From Anaerolineales bacterium (GTDB lineage Bacteria; Chloroflexota; Anaerolineae; Anaerolineales; DRMV01), in NCBI GenBank assembly GCA_027044735.1, contig JALUBW010000064.1, positions 5,636 to 12,697 on the forward strand: DNA of 7,062 bases. The letters are read 5' to 3'. The notes below the pieces were generated by a model. That model was given only the letters and a program-made list of their open reading frames with translations. It made no database searches and was not told the DNA's origin. Numbering within the stretch: the stretch's first letter is position 1; every line of letters starts with the position of its first letter. This document shows positions 1 to 6,094 of this stretch, one piece after another. A program made the translations under genes and the position numbers.

Positions 1-1047
1 TCCAACAACTACCTTGGCCTTGCAAACCACCCGCGCCTTGTGCAAGCCGCCAAAGAGGCCATTGAAAAATATGGCGTGGGGCCGGGCGCCGTCCGCACTA
101 TTGCAGGCACTATGAAATTGCATGTGGAACTTGAAAAGCGCCTCGCCGCTTTCAAGGGGGTTGAGGATGCAATCACTTTCCAGTCCGGCTTCAACGCCAA
201 TCTGGGCACAATCCCCGCGTTGGTGGGGCGCGGCGACGTTATCTTTTCGGATGAACTCAACCATGCCAGCATAATTGACGGTAGCCGACTGTCGCGCGCC
301 CAAATAATCCGCTATGAGCATTGCAACGCTGAGGATCTGGAGGCCAAACTCAAAGAGCACCGCCACCAATACAACCATGCTTTGGTGGTCACGGATGGCG
401 TTTTCAGCATGGATGGCGACATTGCCCCTCTGGACAAAATTTACGAGGTGACGAAAAATTACGACGCTATCCTGATGGTGGACGATGCCCACGGCGAAGG
501 GGTGCTGGGGCGCGGTGGCCGCGGTATTGTTGACCACTTCAACCTGCACGGCAAGGTGGATATTGAAGTTGGCACACTTTCTAAGGCCTTTGGCGTGGTT
601 GGGGGTGTTGTGGCCGGAAACGCCAAAATTGTAGAATGGTTGCGCCAGCGTGGTCGGCCTTTCCTCTTCTCTTCCGCTATGACCGTGCCCGACACAGCCG
701 CTTGCCTTGCTGCGGTGGACTTGCTGGAAGAATCCACCGATTTGGTGGATAAACTCTGGCAAAACACCCGCTATTTCAAAGGCGAAATGAAGAATTTGGG
801 CTTTGATACCGGCCAAAGCGTTACTCCGATAACCCCGATAATGCTTGGCGAAGCAAAACTTGCCCAAGAATTCAGCCGCCGCCTTTTTGACGAAGGCGTT
901 TTCGCTATGGCGATAGGCTATCCCACCGTGCCTAAGGGCAAAGCGCGCATACGAGTGATGATTTCCGCAGCCCACGAGCGTGAAGATTTGGATAAAGGGC
1001 TTGAGGCTTTTGCCAAAGTTGGCCGCGCTCTTGGCGTCATCAAGTAA
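1..1047 (+). CDS. kbl: Glycine C-acetyltransferase (2-amino-3-ketobutyrate CoA ligase), 5'-truncated
   Basis: This is a cytosolic PLP enzyme of the alpha-oxoamine synthase family. Kbl interconverts 2-amino-3-oxobutyrate plus CoA with glycine plus acetyl-CoA, the second step of threonine breakdown via threonine dehydrogenase. The frame is open from base 1 and begins inside the conserved [11 protein letters not shown] motif, so the true start lies outside the window. About 348 residues are visible against roughly 390-400 for the family, so about 45 are missing. Visible motifs, numbered from base 1: the VRTIAGT segment, [27 protein letters not shown] (the Asp that contacts the PLP ring), and GTLSKAFG with the Schiff-base Lys at residue 195. 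The C-terminal part ([21 protein letters not shown]-like GYPTVPKG) resembles the Bacillus subtilis Kbl type more than BioF. 8-Amino-7-oxononanoate synthase (BioF) remains the main alternative because the families are close. No tdh or bio gene is visible to decide it. Confidence 0.83.
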   Translation, partial: SNNYLGLANHPRLVQAAKEAIEKYGVGPGAVRTIAGTMKLHVELEKRLAAFKGVEDAITFQSGFNANLGTIPALVGRGDVIFSDELNHASIIDGSRLSRAQIIRYEHCNAEDLEAKLKEHRHQYNHALVVTDGVFSMDGDIAPLDKIYEVTKNYDAILMVDDAHGEGVLGRGGRGIVDHFNLHGKVDIEVGTLSKAFGVVGGVVAGNAKIVEWLRQRGRPFLFSSAMTVPDTAACLAAVDLLEESTDLVDKLWQNTRYFKGEMKNLGFDTGQSVTPITPIMLGEAKLAQEFSRRLFDEGVFAMAIGYPTVPKGKARIRVMISAAHEREDLDKGLEAFAKVGRALGVIK

Positions 1048-1055
1048 CTTCTCTT

Positions 1056-1085
1056 CCAAAATCCGCCAATAACGGCGGATTTTGG
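1056..1085 (+). terminator. Perfect 12-bp hairpin after kbl, probable terminator
   Basis: The arm CCAAAATCCGCC (1056-1067) is perfectly complementary to GGCGGATTTTGG (1074-1085), with the 6-nt loop AATAAC. It begins 8 bases after the kbl stop, where a terminator is expected. The only T-run is inside the 3' arm and none follows the stem, so it is not a textbook intrinsic terminator. It may act with the larger hairpin just downstream, or stabilise the 3' end of the mRNA. Confidence 0.6.
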
Positions 1086-1092
1086 GATTAAA

Positions 1093-1132
1093 CGGTTATG
1101 CCCCAAGCATTTTCTTGCTTGGGGCATAACCG
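1093..1132 (+). terminator. Second, longer perfect hairpin (16-17 bp stem)
   Basis: The arm CGGTTATGCCCCAAGC (1093-1108) pairs perfectly with GCTTGGGGCATAACCG (1117-1132). A1109-T1116 adds a 17th pair and leaves the 6-nt loop TTTTCT. It lies 7 bases after the first hairpin. It has no U-tract on either strand, so classical intrinsic termination is doubtful. It could be a backup terminator for kbl, an RNA processing or stability element, or an extragenic palindrome. The structure is certain; the role is not. Confidence 0.5.
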
Positions 1133-1141
1133 ACCAACTCA

Positions 1142-1186
1142 GAAGGAGGACAACCACCATTGCCGTTTTCAGCAACTAAATTTTAG
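1142..1186 (+). other. Orphan Shine-Dalgarno sequence with possible TTG-started 8-codon ORF
   Basis: AGAAGGAGG (1141-1149) is as strong a ribosome binding site as those of the real genes here, yet no ATG or GTG follows at a usable distance. Ten bases on, TTG at 1160 opens an 8-codon frame (MPFSATKF if started at TTG) that ends at TAG 1184-1186. An ATT at 1159 in another frame runs six codons to a TAA. The short frame ends inside the third hairpin (1172-1197). It could be a leader peptide, or the leftover ribosome binding site of a deleted gene. I cannot tell which, and chance is possible. Confidence 0.3.
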
Positions 1187-1197
1187 CATTTAGTTGC
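1172..1197 (+). other. Third perfect hairpin (10-bp stem, 6-nt loop)
   Basis: GCAACTAAAT (1172-1181) pairs perfectly with ATTTAGTTGC (1188-1197), with the loop TTTAGC. It sits about 23 bases after the orphan Shine-Dalgarno sequence and about 175 bases before the peroxiredoxin start. It is AT-rich and therefore weaker than the two upstream hairpins, and has no T-run. It also lies upstream of the predicted peroxiredoxin promoter, so it would not be in that mRNA unless an upstream promoter is used. Confidence 0.5.
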
Positions 1198-1206
1198 AAC
1201 GGTGTT

Positions 1207-1222
1207 AGTGACATTCATCACA
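1207..1222. promoter_or_regulatory. Candidate CRP/FNR-family operator
   Basis: AGTGA-CATTCA-TCACA matches the Crp-type consensus TGTGA-N6-TCACA at nine of ten defined positions, and the inner TGAC-N4-ATCA also fits the spacing of FNR-type sites. It is the only such palindrome I found in this gap. It lies about 110-120 bases upstream of the predicted peroxiredoxin transcription start, farther than a typical class I or II activator site. If functional, it may serve another promoter or act through DNA bending. A chance match is possible. Confidence 0.35.
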
Positions 1223-1297
1223 GCGTTGCACTGACAGGGAACATGAATGCCCACATTAGAAAATTGTTAGATGTGCGGCGCGGGTGTTTTTTTCTGC

Positions 1298-1326
1298 TTG
1301 ACAAAAGAAGCGCTGAAGGTTAGGAT
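1298..1326 (+). promoter_or_regulatory. Sigma-70-type promoter for the peroxiredoxin gene
   Basis: A perfect -35 hexamer TTGACA (1298-1303) is followed after exactly 17 bases by TAGGAT (1321-1326), which matches TATAAT at four of six positions. Transcription would begin near 1333, giving a leader of about 40 bases that carries AAAGGAGG just before the ATG. A T-run (1287-1293) immediately upstream could act as an UP-like element. Read from consensus match and position only. Confidence 0.65.
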
Positions 1327-1372
1327 TAGAAGCGTGATAACTTTATACCAATTCCAGCAAAGGAGGAGCACC

Positions 1373-2014
1373 ATGGACGAAAAACGCATGCCTTTGATTG
1401 GCGATAAATTCCCCGAACTAAAAGTTGTGACCACCCACGGCGAACTGACCCTGCCTGATGCCTTCAAGGGTAAGTGGTTTGTCCTCTTTAGCCATCCTGC
1501 CGACTTTACGCCGGTGTGCACCACCGAATTTTACGCCTTTCAAAAGCGCTACCCCGAATTTCGCAAGTTGAATACCGAACTTATCGGCCTTAGCGTTGAT
1601 CAAGTCTTCTCCCACATCAAGTGGGAAGAGTGGATTGAAGAAAAGCTGGGCATTAAGATTGAATTTCCCATCATTGCGGACACCGGCGAGGTCGCCGAAA
1701 CTTTAGGCTTGATTCACCCCGGCAAGGGCACAAACACGGTGCGCGCGGTCTTCATTGTTGACCCCAAGGGCATTGTGCGCGCCATCCTCTACTACCCGCA
1801 AGAACTCGGCCGCAACATGGACGAAATTTTGCGCATGGTCAAGGCCTTCCAACTTTCCGACGAGAAAGGCGTCGCCATACCGGCCAACTGGCCTAACAAC
1901 GAGTTGATCGGCGACAAAGTCATCATCCCGCCGGCTGCCGACATCAAAACCGCCGAAGAACGCCCCAAGAAATACGATTGCTACGATTGGTGGTTCTGCT
2001 ACAAAGATAAGTAA
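1373..2014 (+). CDS. Prx6-type (archaeal-like) peroxiredoxin
   Basis: This is a cytosolic thiol peroxidase that reduces hydrogen peroxide and organic hydroperoxides. The 213-residue protein carries the active-site motif with Pro42, Thr46 and the peroxidatic Cys49 ([12 protein letters not shown]). Arg124 (TVRAVF) is the conserved active-site arginine, and Arg147 is a second one typical of this branch. Near the C-terminus, Cys203 and Cys209 in CYDWWFC match the layout of the Aeropyrum pernix thioredoxin peroxidase, where the equivalents are Cys50, Cys207 and Cys213. This places it in the Prx6/AhpC-like group with a C-terminal extension and a likely resolving cysteine. The ATG at 1373 is chosen because AAAGGAGG precedes it by six bases and the protein then begins at the family's usual position. 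The gene has its own promoter and terminator, so it is probably monocistronic. No thioredoxin or reductase partner is visible. Confidence 0.93.
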   Translation: MDEKRMPLIGDKFPELKVVTTHGELTLPDAFKGKWFVLFSHPADFTPVCTTEFYAFQKRYPEFRKLNTELIGLSVDQVFSHIKWEEWIEEKLGIKIEFPIIADTGEVAETLGLIHPGKGTNTVRAVFIVDPKGIVRAILYYPQELGRNMDEILRMVKAFQLSDEKGVAIPANWPNNELIGDKVIIPPAADIKTAEERPKKYDCYDWWFCYKDK

Positions 2015-2040
2015 ACCTTTCTCCCTCCTTTCTCTTGCTT

Positions 2041-2071
2041 GCCCACGGAGTTCGTCTCCGTGGGCATTTTT
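2041..2071 (+). terminator. Intrinsic terminator of the peroxiredoxin gene
   Basis: GCCCACGGAG (2041-2050) pairs perfectly with CTCCGTGGGC (2056-2065) around the 5-nt loop TTCGT, and ATTTTT follows directly. This GC-rich stem with a U-tract, 26 bases after the stop, is the clearest Rho-independent terminator in the window. It separates the peroxiredoxin gene from fabF. Confidence 0.92.
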
Positions 2072-2103
2072 GTAACCAATCCTGCGTGTGTGTGTTATAT
2101 CAC
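2070..2103 (+). promoter_or_regulatory. Possible fabF promoter/operator region (weak)
   Basis: Because of the strong terminator upstream, fabF needs a promoter within about 65 bases. The best I can see is TTGTAA (2070-2075) with poor -10 candidates around TTATAT (2095-2100) at non-ideal spacing. The same place holds the imperfect palindrome GTGTTATATCAC (2092-2103), which matches its own reverse complement at 10 of 12 positions and could be an operator. Neither is convincing alone. Confidence 0.25.
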
Positions 2104-2135
2104 CACGAACCTAACTTTTTGAGAAGGAGAATTGT

Positions 2136-3380
2136 ATGGAATCGCACCGTGTTGTGATCACCGGTTTAGGCACTATCAATCCGCTTGGCAATGATGTGCC
2201 TACCAGTTGGGAAAACGCCCTGAGCGGTCGCTCCGGCATAGGCCATATTACCTTGTTTGACACCAGCGAGCACAAAGTGAAAATAGCCGGAGAGGTGAAA
2301 GGTTTTGACCCTAAAGAGCATTTCAGTAAGCGCGATGCCCGTCGCCTTGACAGATACGCCCAACTGGCGATTGTTGCCGCGCGACAGGCTGTCTCTGATG
2401 CCGGTTGGAATTTAGAGCACATGGACCGCGACAGGGTAGGGGTGGTGATCGGCAGCGGCATTGGGGGAATCAGCACCTTTGAGCGCGAAGTGCGCGTTTA
2501 CGACAAACGTGGCCCCAGTCGCGTGAGCCCGTTTTTAGTTCCCATGATGCTTGCCGATACTGCCCCCGGCCTCATTGCCATTGAATTTGGCCTGCGCGGT
2601 CCCAATTTTGCGGTTGTGGCCGCCTGCGCCAGCGGCACAAATGCTGTTGGAGAGGCATTTCAGGTTATCCGCCGCGGCGATGCCGATGCGATGCTGGTCG
2701 GCGGGGCGGATGCAGTGGTAACGCCGCTGGCGATGGCCGGTTTGGAGGTGATGACCGCACTTTCAAAGCGCAATGACGCACCTCAAAAAGCCTCGCGCCC
2801 CTTTGATGCCAACCGTGATGGCTTTGTAATGGGCGAAGGCGCCACCTTTTTGGCTTTAGAAACTTTGGAGCATGCTAAGGCGCGCGGAGCGAATATCATT
2901 GCCGAAGTGGTAGGTTACGGCGTTACCAATGATGCTTTCCACATTACCGCTCCCGATCCGGATGGAAGCGGTGCTGCATTGTGCATGCGCAATGCTTTGG
3001 CCAGCGCTGGCCTAAAGCCTGAACAAATAGGCTACATCAACGCTCATGGAACGAGCACGCGCTTGAATGATAAAAGCGAGACTGCGGCCATAAAAGCGGT
3101 ATTCGGCGAACATGCCTACAAAATACCGGTTTCTTCCACAAAATCTATGACCGGCCATTTGCTGGGAGGCGCGGGGGCGTTAGAGGCTATGTTCACCGCC
3201 CTTGCAATTCGTGATGGCATCCTCCCGCCCACAATAAACTACGAGACTCCCGATCCTGAATGTGATCTGGACTATGTGCCCAACGAAGCCCGCCGGGCCG
3301 ATGTGCAATATGCTTTATCCAACTCATTTGGCTTTGGCGGCCATAATGGCACCATAATTTTGGCTAAGTTCAACGAATAG
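2136..3380 (+). CDS. fabF: Beta-ketoacyl-ACP synthase II
   Basis: This cytosolic condensing enzyme of type II fatty acid synthesis joins malonyl-ACP to a growing acyl-ACP with loss of CO2. The 414-residue length and thiolase-fold motifs are typical. The nucleophile is Cys164 (VAACASGTNAVG), and the two histidines are His304 (INAHGTSTRLND) and His341 (STKSMTGHLLGGAG, with Lys336). Phe400 in the SFGFGGHN loop corresponds to the acyl-gating Phe of E. coli FabF. All residues needed for decarboxylation and condensation are present. The ATG at 2136 follows GAGAAGGAG with about six bases spacing and gives the standard N-terminus (VVITGLGTINPLG). It is the first gene of a pair with fabH, 75 bases downstream with no terminator between. 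FabB is excluded by overall motif pattern and gene context, although KAS I and II are hard to separate by eye. Confidence 0.95.
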   Translation: MESHRVVITGLGTINPLGNDVPTSWENALSGRSGIGHITLFDTSEHKVKIAGEVKGFDPKEHFSKRDARRLDRYAQLAIVAARQAVSDAGWNLEHMDRDRVGVVIGSGIGGISTFEREVRVYDKRGPSRVSPFLVPMMLADTAPGLIAIEFGLRGPNFAVVAACASGTNAVGEAFQVIRRGDADAMLVGGADAVVTPLAMAGLEVMTALSKRNDAPQKASRPFDANRDGFVMGEGATFLALETLEHAKARGANIIAEVVGYGVTNDAFHITAPDPDGSGAALCMRNALASAGLKPEQIGYINAHGTSTRLNDKSETAAIKAVFGEHAYKIPVSSTKSMTGHLLGGAGALEAMFTALAIRDGILPPTINYETPDPECDLDYVPNEARRADVQYALSNSFGFGGHNGTIILAKFNE

Positions 3381-3455
3381 CCATAAAGCCGGAAGCCTTT
3401 GCCCGCGCCTTGCAATTTTGCTTGCAGGTTAGCGGTGTTGGAAAGGAGAAGACTC

Positions 3456-4571
3456 ATGAGCCGTTATGCGCACATAACCGGCTGGGGCATGGCCGTTCCT
3501 GAGCACGTGATGACAAACGACGACCTCGCCAAAATGGTGGACACCAGCGATGAATGGATAAGGACGCGCACCGGCATTCGCGAACGACGCATTGCTGCCC
3601 CGGATGAAAGCACGGCCACATTAGCCGCCGATGCCGCTGTTGAAGCCCTGAAAGTGGCTGGTGTTCGCCCACCGGATGTTGATTTGATAATTGTGGCTTC
3701 TTCATCGCCCGAGCATATTTTCCCTGCAACGGCTTGTTTGGTGCAGGATATGATAGGGGCCACAAAAGCCGGAGCGTTTGACCTTTCCGCGGCCTGCACA
3801 GGCTTTATCTACGCCCTCAACATGGCGGCGCAGGCTATTCGCACCGGCAATATCAATACTGCCTTGGTGATTGGGGCAGAAACGCTTTCGCGAATTGTGA
3901 ACTGGCAAGACCGTAACACTTGCGTTCTCTTTGGAGATGGCGCTGGTGCGTTTGTGCTTCAGGCTTCAGATGAGCCGGGTGGCGTCATAGATGCCATCAT
4001 GCACGCCGATGGCTCAGGAGCGGACGTGCTCATGTTGCCTGCTGGAGGCAGCAAATTGCCAACCTCGGCAGATACCGTGGCGCACGGGCTTCATTACGTG
4101 CACATGGAAGGCCGCCCTGTTTTCCGCTTTGCGACGCGGGTGATGGCCGAGGGAGTTACCGAGGTTTTGGATAAGGCCGGTTTCCCGCTGGAAAAGGTGA
4201 ACTTGATAATTCCCCACCAGGCCAATGTGCGCATTCTTGAAGTGGCTGCCAAAAGGCTGAAACTGCCGATGGATAAATTTGTGGTGAATTTGGACAAATA
4301 CGGCAACACTTCCACGGCTTCAATACCGATAGCGGCAACCGAAGCGGCAAACAGCGGGCGGCTTAGGCCGGGGGATTATGTGGTTTTTGTCGGCTTTGGC
4401 GGTGGCCTAACTTGGGGCGCACTTTTGGCGCAATGGACGGGGCCGTTGCCCGAGCGGCCTGAAATTAGCCCAGAGCGTTATCGGCTATGGGCGAAAGTAC
4501 GTTCCGCCGGCTTGCGCTTGAAACGCAAGGTTATGAGCAAAGTGAGCAGTTCCGAAAACATGGGAGGCTGA
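3456..4571 (+). CDS. fabH: Beta-ketoacyl-ACP synthase III with basic C-terminal extension
   Basis: FabH starts type II fatty acid synthesis by condensing an acyl-CoA primer (acetyl-CoA or a branched primer) with malonyl-ACP. The triad is complete: Cys114 (LSAACTGFIYAL), His254 (IIPHQANVRI) and Asn284 (YGNTSTASIP). Trp34 and Arg38 in DEWIRTRTGI match the E. coli residues that hold the CoA adenine. The protein is 371 residues, against about 317-335 for most FabH. The usual end falls near LLAQW (residue 327), and about 44 extra residues follow, rich in Arg and Lys (roughly 341-362). The ATG at 3456 is chosen because GAAAGGAGAAG precedes it and it gives the canonical start (YAHITGWGMAVPE). An in-frame ATG-like start farther up at 3399 lacks a ribosome binding site. 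It is probably cotranscribed with fabF. The primer preference cannot be read from the sequence. Confidence 0.94.
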   Translation: MSRYAHITGWGMAVPEHVMTNDDLAKMVDTSDEWIRTRTGIRERRIAAPDESTATLAADAAVEALKVAGVRPPDVDLIIVASSSPEHIFPATACLVQDMIGATKAGAFDLSAACTGFIYALNMAAQAIRTGNINTALVIGAETLSRIVNWQDRNTCVLFGDGAGAFVLQASDEPGGVIDAIMHADGSGADVLMLPAGGSKLPTSADTVAHGLHYVHMEGRPVFRFATRVMAEGVTEVLDKAGFPLEKVNLIIPHQANVRILEVAAKRLKLPMDKFVVNLDKYGNTSTASIPIAATEAANSGRLRPGDYVVFVGFGGGLTWGALLAQWTGPLPERPEISPERYRLWAKVRSAGLRLKRKVMSKVSSSENMGG

Positions 4572-4590
4572 ACGGGTGCTTCGGTAGAAT

Positions 4591-4679
4591 CTCAGCACCG
4601 CTCCCCTTCTCTCTCCCATTGGGAGAGAGAAGGGGGCAGCCGCCGAGCACGAGCGAGGAGGCGGGGGATAAGTGAGGGC
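4591..4679. repeat. Palindromic extragenic repeat element (REP/MITE-like)
   Basis: The core is a perfect 15-bp inverted repeat: CCCCTTCTCTCTCCC (4603-4617), loop ATT, GGGAGAGAGAAGGGG (4621-4635). A second, weaker pair (CCGCC 4640-4644 with GGCGG 4660-4664) follows, in a GC-rich tail that ends near GGGATAAGTGAGGG. The sequence is purine/pyrimidine-skewed, non-coding and quite unlike the flanking DNA. From memory, elements of this type (pyrimidine-rich arm, short loop, then a GC-rich tail) occur in many copies in some environmental bacterial genomes. Only one copy is in this window, so the repeat status is an inference and the exact ends are approximate. Confidence 0.55.
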
Positions 4680-4738
4680 GTTCGGACATAACAACGCTAC
4701 CTTTATCGTTAACCGATTTTTGCTCTTCGCGATCAATC

Positions 4739-4782
4739 AAAAACAACAGGCCGGAAATGCCTTGCCCCGGCCTGTTGTTTTT
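4739..4782. terminator. Bidirectional intrinsic terminator between fabH and the convergent membrane gene
   Basis: AAAAACAACAGGCCGG (4739-4754) pairs perfectly over 16 bp with CCGGCCTGTTGTTTTT (4767-4782), leaving a 12-nt loop. The A-run on one side and the T-run on the other give a U-tract in both directions. Its place between two converging genes, fabH ending at 4571 and the minus-strand gene ending at 4818, fits termination of both. Confidence 0.88.
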
Positions 4783-4817
4783 GGATGTTTGTTCGGGTTT
4801 GTGCAGAGATCTTGGCT

Positions 4818-5936
4818 TTACGACGATGCCGGTTTGCCACTTGTGCCTTTTAGGCTGGATTTGGACTTGCCGTTTTCGCCAACTTGGAAGACTTTGAGCA
4901 AACGGCGCACAATATCGTAAGCCACGTTTTGCTGGAAACCGGAAAGCCAAGCCAGCACGAAGATGGGGGCGGCTGCGATTTCGCCGCTTTTCTGGACGGT
5001 AGTCATGGAGATTATGCCGGCTTCCATCACAAGGTAGATGAAAGCCCCCAGCACCACGCCCATGATGGGGTTGGTGTAGTACCACATTCGGTACTGCGGG
5101 TCAAAGTCTTGATCGCGCGCCACATGCCTCCACAAGGCGTAAAGCGCCCCTGTCACCCCGCCAAGGCCGCCCCACAATGTGCTTTTGACACCGTTTACCA
5201 GCCAAAGCACACTTTCCAACGCTGCGTTGGCCGTCTCTTTGTATCCAAGCAAATGGGCGTATTTGTGGACGAGATAAGGCAGGCCGAACAATCCCGCGGT
5301 CAGCAGTACAAGCGCCGCGATTTCATACCAAAAAAGCCGCCATCCCACCGTGCGCGAGGCTTCTTGGACCCGTTGGAGAAGGGTGATGCGGTATTCCACT
5401 TCGTCCACATAGCGCTTTGCTTCTTCGTAGTGCTCGCGCCCTGCCATTAGGTAGGCGCGCGCAACCCTCAATTCGTCAAACATTTCTCGCGCCATGTCAA
5501 GGTTGTTGACCTTTTCTTTTATCAGGCCTTCAATCTCGCCGATGTGTTTCCAAAGCCTTTCCATCTCTTGCATTGAAACCAGTTTTGTCACCACAACGGG
5601 GTTGGGGGTGGGTTCGGCATCGGGTATGGGCGGCGGCGCGCTGGTTCGTTCCGGCCCGGGGGGAAGGGAAGCGTCGGCGGAAAAAAGTGGAGCGCCGCGC
5701 ATTGAATCTGTGCCCGGAATAGGCAGAGGGGTTTGTGGCTCGTGGTCCCCTTCGCTCAACTCTTTGCCCTCCAGAGGCGCGACCGCTTGCATACCTCCAT
5801 CTTGCTCGCCTTCGGGCGGTTCTTTTATGGGCTCTACGGCGTTCATGCCGCGGTCGGGTACTTTTTCACCTTTATCGTTGACAAAAGTATCTTCTGTTAT
5901 TGGTTTTGATTCTTCACGTGATGGGGCTGATGGCAT
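4818..5936 (-). CDS. Uncharacterised membrane protein with disordered N-terminus and coiled coil
   Basis: I do not recognise this 372-residue protein. Residues 1-115 are low-complexity, rich in Pro, Glu, Gly and Asp, and probably disordered. They contain two similar stretches beginning GMNAVEPI (about 30) and GMQAVAPL (about 48). Residues 120-195 are charged and helical with heptad-like spacing, likely a coiled coil. Membrane segments follow: about 203-224 (IAALVLLTAGLFGLPYLV), a glycine-rich helix about 252-270 (WGGLGGVTGALYALW), about 289-310 and about 322-345. A hydrophilic loop (271-288, with DQDFDPQYRMWYY) lies between the second and third. The C-terminus is short and basic. There is no signal peptide, so the N-terminus and coiled coil are probably cytoplasmic. 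The start at 5936 has AGGAGG five bases upstream and a strong promoter beyond. A scaffold or sensor role is possible, but nothing proves a function. Confidence 0.8.
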   Translation of the reverse strand: MPSAPSREESKPITEDTFVNDKGEKVPDRGMNAVEPIKEPPEGEQDGGMQAVAPLEGKELSEGDHEPQTPLPIPGTDSMRGAPLFSADASLPPGPERTSAPPPIPDAEPTPNPVVVTKLVSMQEMERLWKHIGEIEGLIKEKVNNLDMAREMFDELRVARAYLMAGREHYEEAKRYVDEVEYRITLLQRVQEASRTVGWRLFWYEIAALVLLTAGLFGLPYLVHKYAHLLGYKETANAALESVLWLVNGVKSTLWGGLGGVTGALYALWRHVARDQDFDPQYRMWYYTNPIMGVVLGAFIYLVMEAGIISMTTVQKSGEIAAAPIFVLAWLSGFQQNVAYDIVRRLLKVFQVGENGKSKSSLKGTSGKPASS

Positions 5937-6016
5937 TTCGTCCTCCTACTTACATTCGGGGCTTGGTTCGGATAGTGACGCTATTGCATTGCCGTAGCCG
6001 CGCTTGCTCTATTTTG

Positions 6017-6045
6017 AGTATAGGTCAAAGGGTGGGGAAAGTCAA
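6017..6045 (-). promoter_or_regulatory. Near-consensus promoter for the coiled-coil membrane gene
   Basis: Read on the minus strand, TTGACT (6045-6040) is separated by exactly 17 bases from TATACT (6022-6017). Both hexamers match the sigma-70 consensus at five of six positions. Transcription would begin near 6010, giving a leader of about 74 bases that ends in AGGAGG before the ATG at 5936. The gene therefore can be expressed independently of the upstream minus-strand gene ending at 6095, although read-through from it is not excluded. Confidence 0.72.
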
Positions 6046-6094
6046 TTGGTAACGGATGAGGCTTACGCGGCCTCCTTGCGGCTTGTCAAGGCCA

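Noticed and set aside
40..42. GTG at 40 as the start of the kbl gene
   Set aside because: The frame is open upstream and already encodes the conserved [11 protein letters not shown] motif, so the gene runs in from outside the window.
1243..1323. A 26-codon frame from ATG 1243 as a leader peptide
   Set aside because: Its ribosome binding site is poor, it overlaps the promoter, and no recognisable attenuator follows.
1271..1372. A 34-residue N-terminal extension of the peroxiredoxin from an ATG at 1271
   Set aside because: It would overlap the -35/-10 promoter, has no ribosome binding site and does not resemble the family. ATG 1373 has AAAGGAGG in front.
3399..3455. A longer fabH start at 3399
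   Set aside because: No ribosome binding site precedes it and the 19 extra residues lie before the canonical FabH N-terminus. GAAAGGAG precedes ATG 3456.
4531..5085. A 184-codon minus-strand frame running through the terminator and fabH end
   Set aside because: It overlaps the palindromic repeat, the terminator and the real minus-strand gene in another frame. Its sequence is His/Pro/Arg-rich like a shadow frame.
4884..5450. A 188-codon plus-strand frame opposite the coiled-coil membrane gene
   Set aside because: It is antisense to a gene with a clear promoter, ribosome binding site and membrane segments, and its own translation shows no domain.
5494..5997. A 167-codon Ser/Gly-rich plus-strand frame
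   Set aside because: It is a mirror of the low-complexity N-terminus of the minus-strand gene and extends through that gene's ribosome binding site.
6069..6093. A hairpin (GGCC...GGCC) as terminator of the 6095-6976 gene
   Set aside because: The stem is short, has a 3-nt bulge and no T-run follows on the minus strand.
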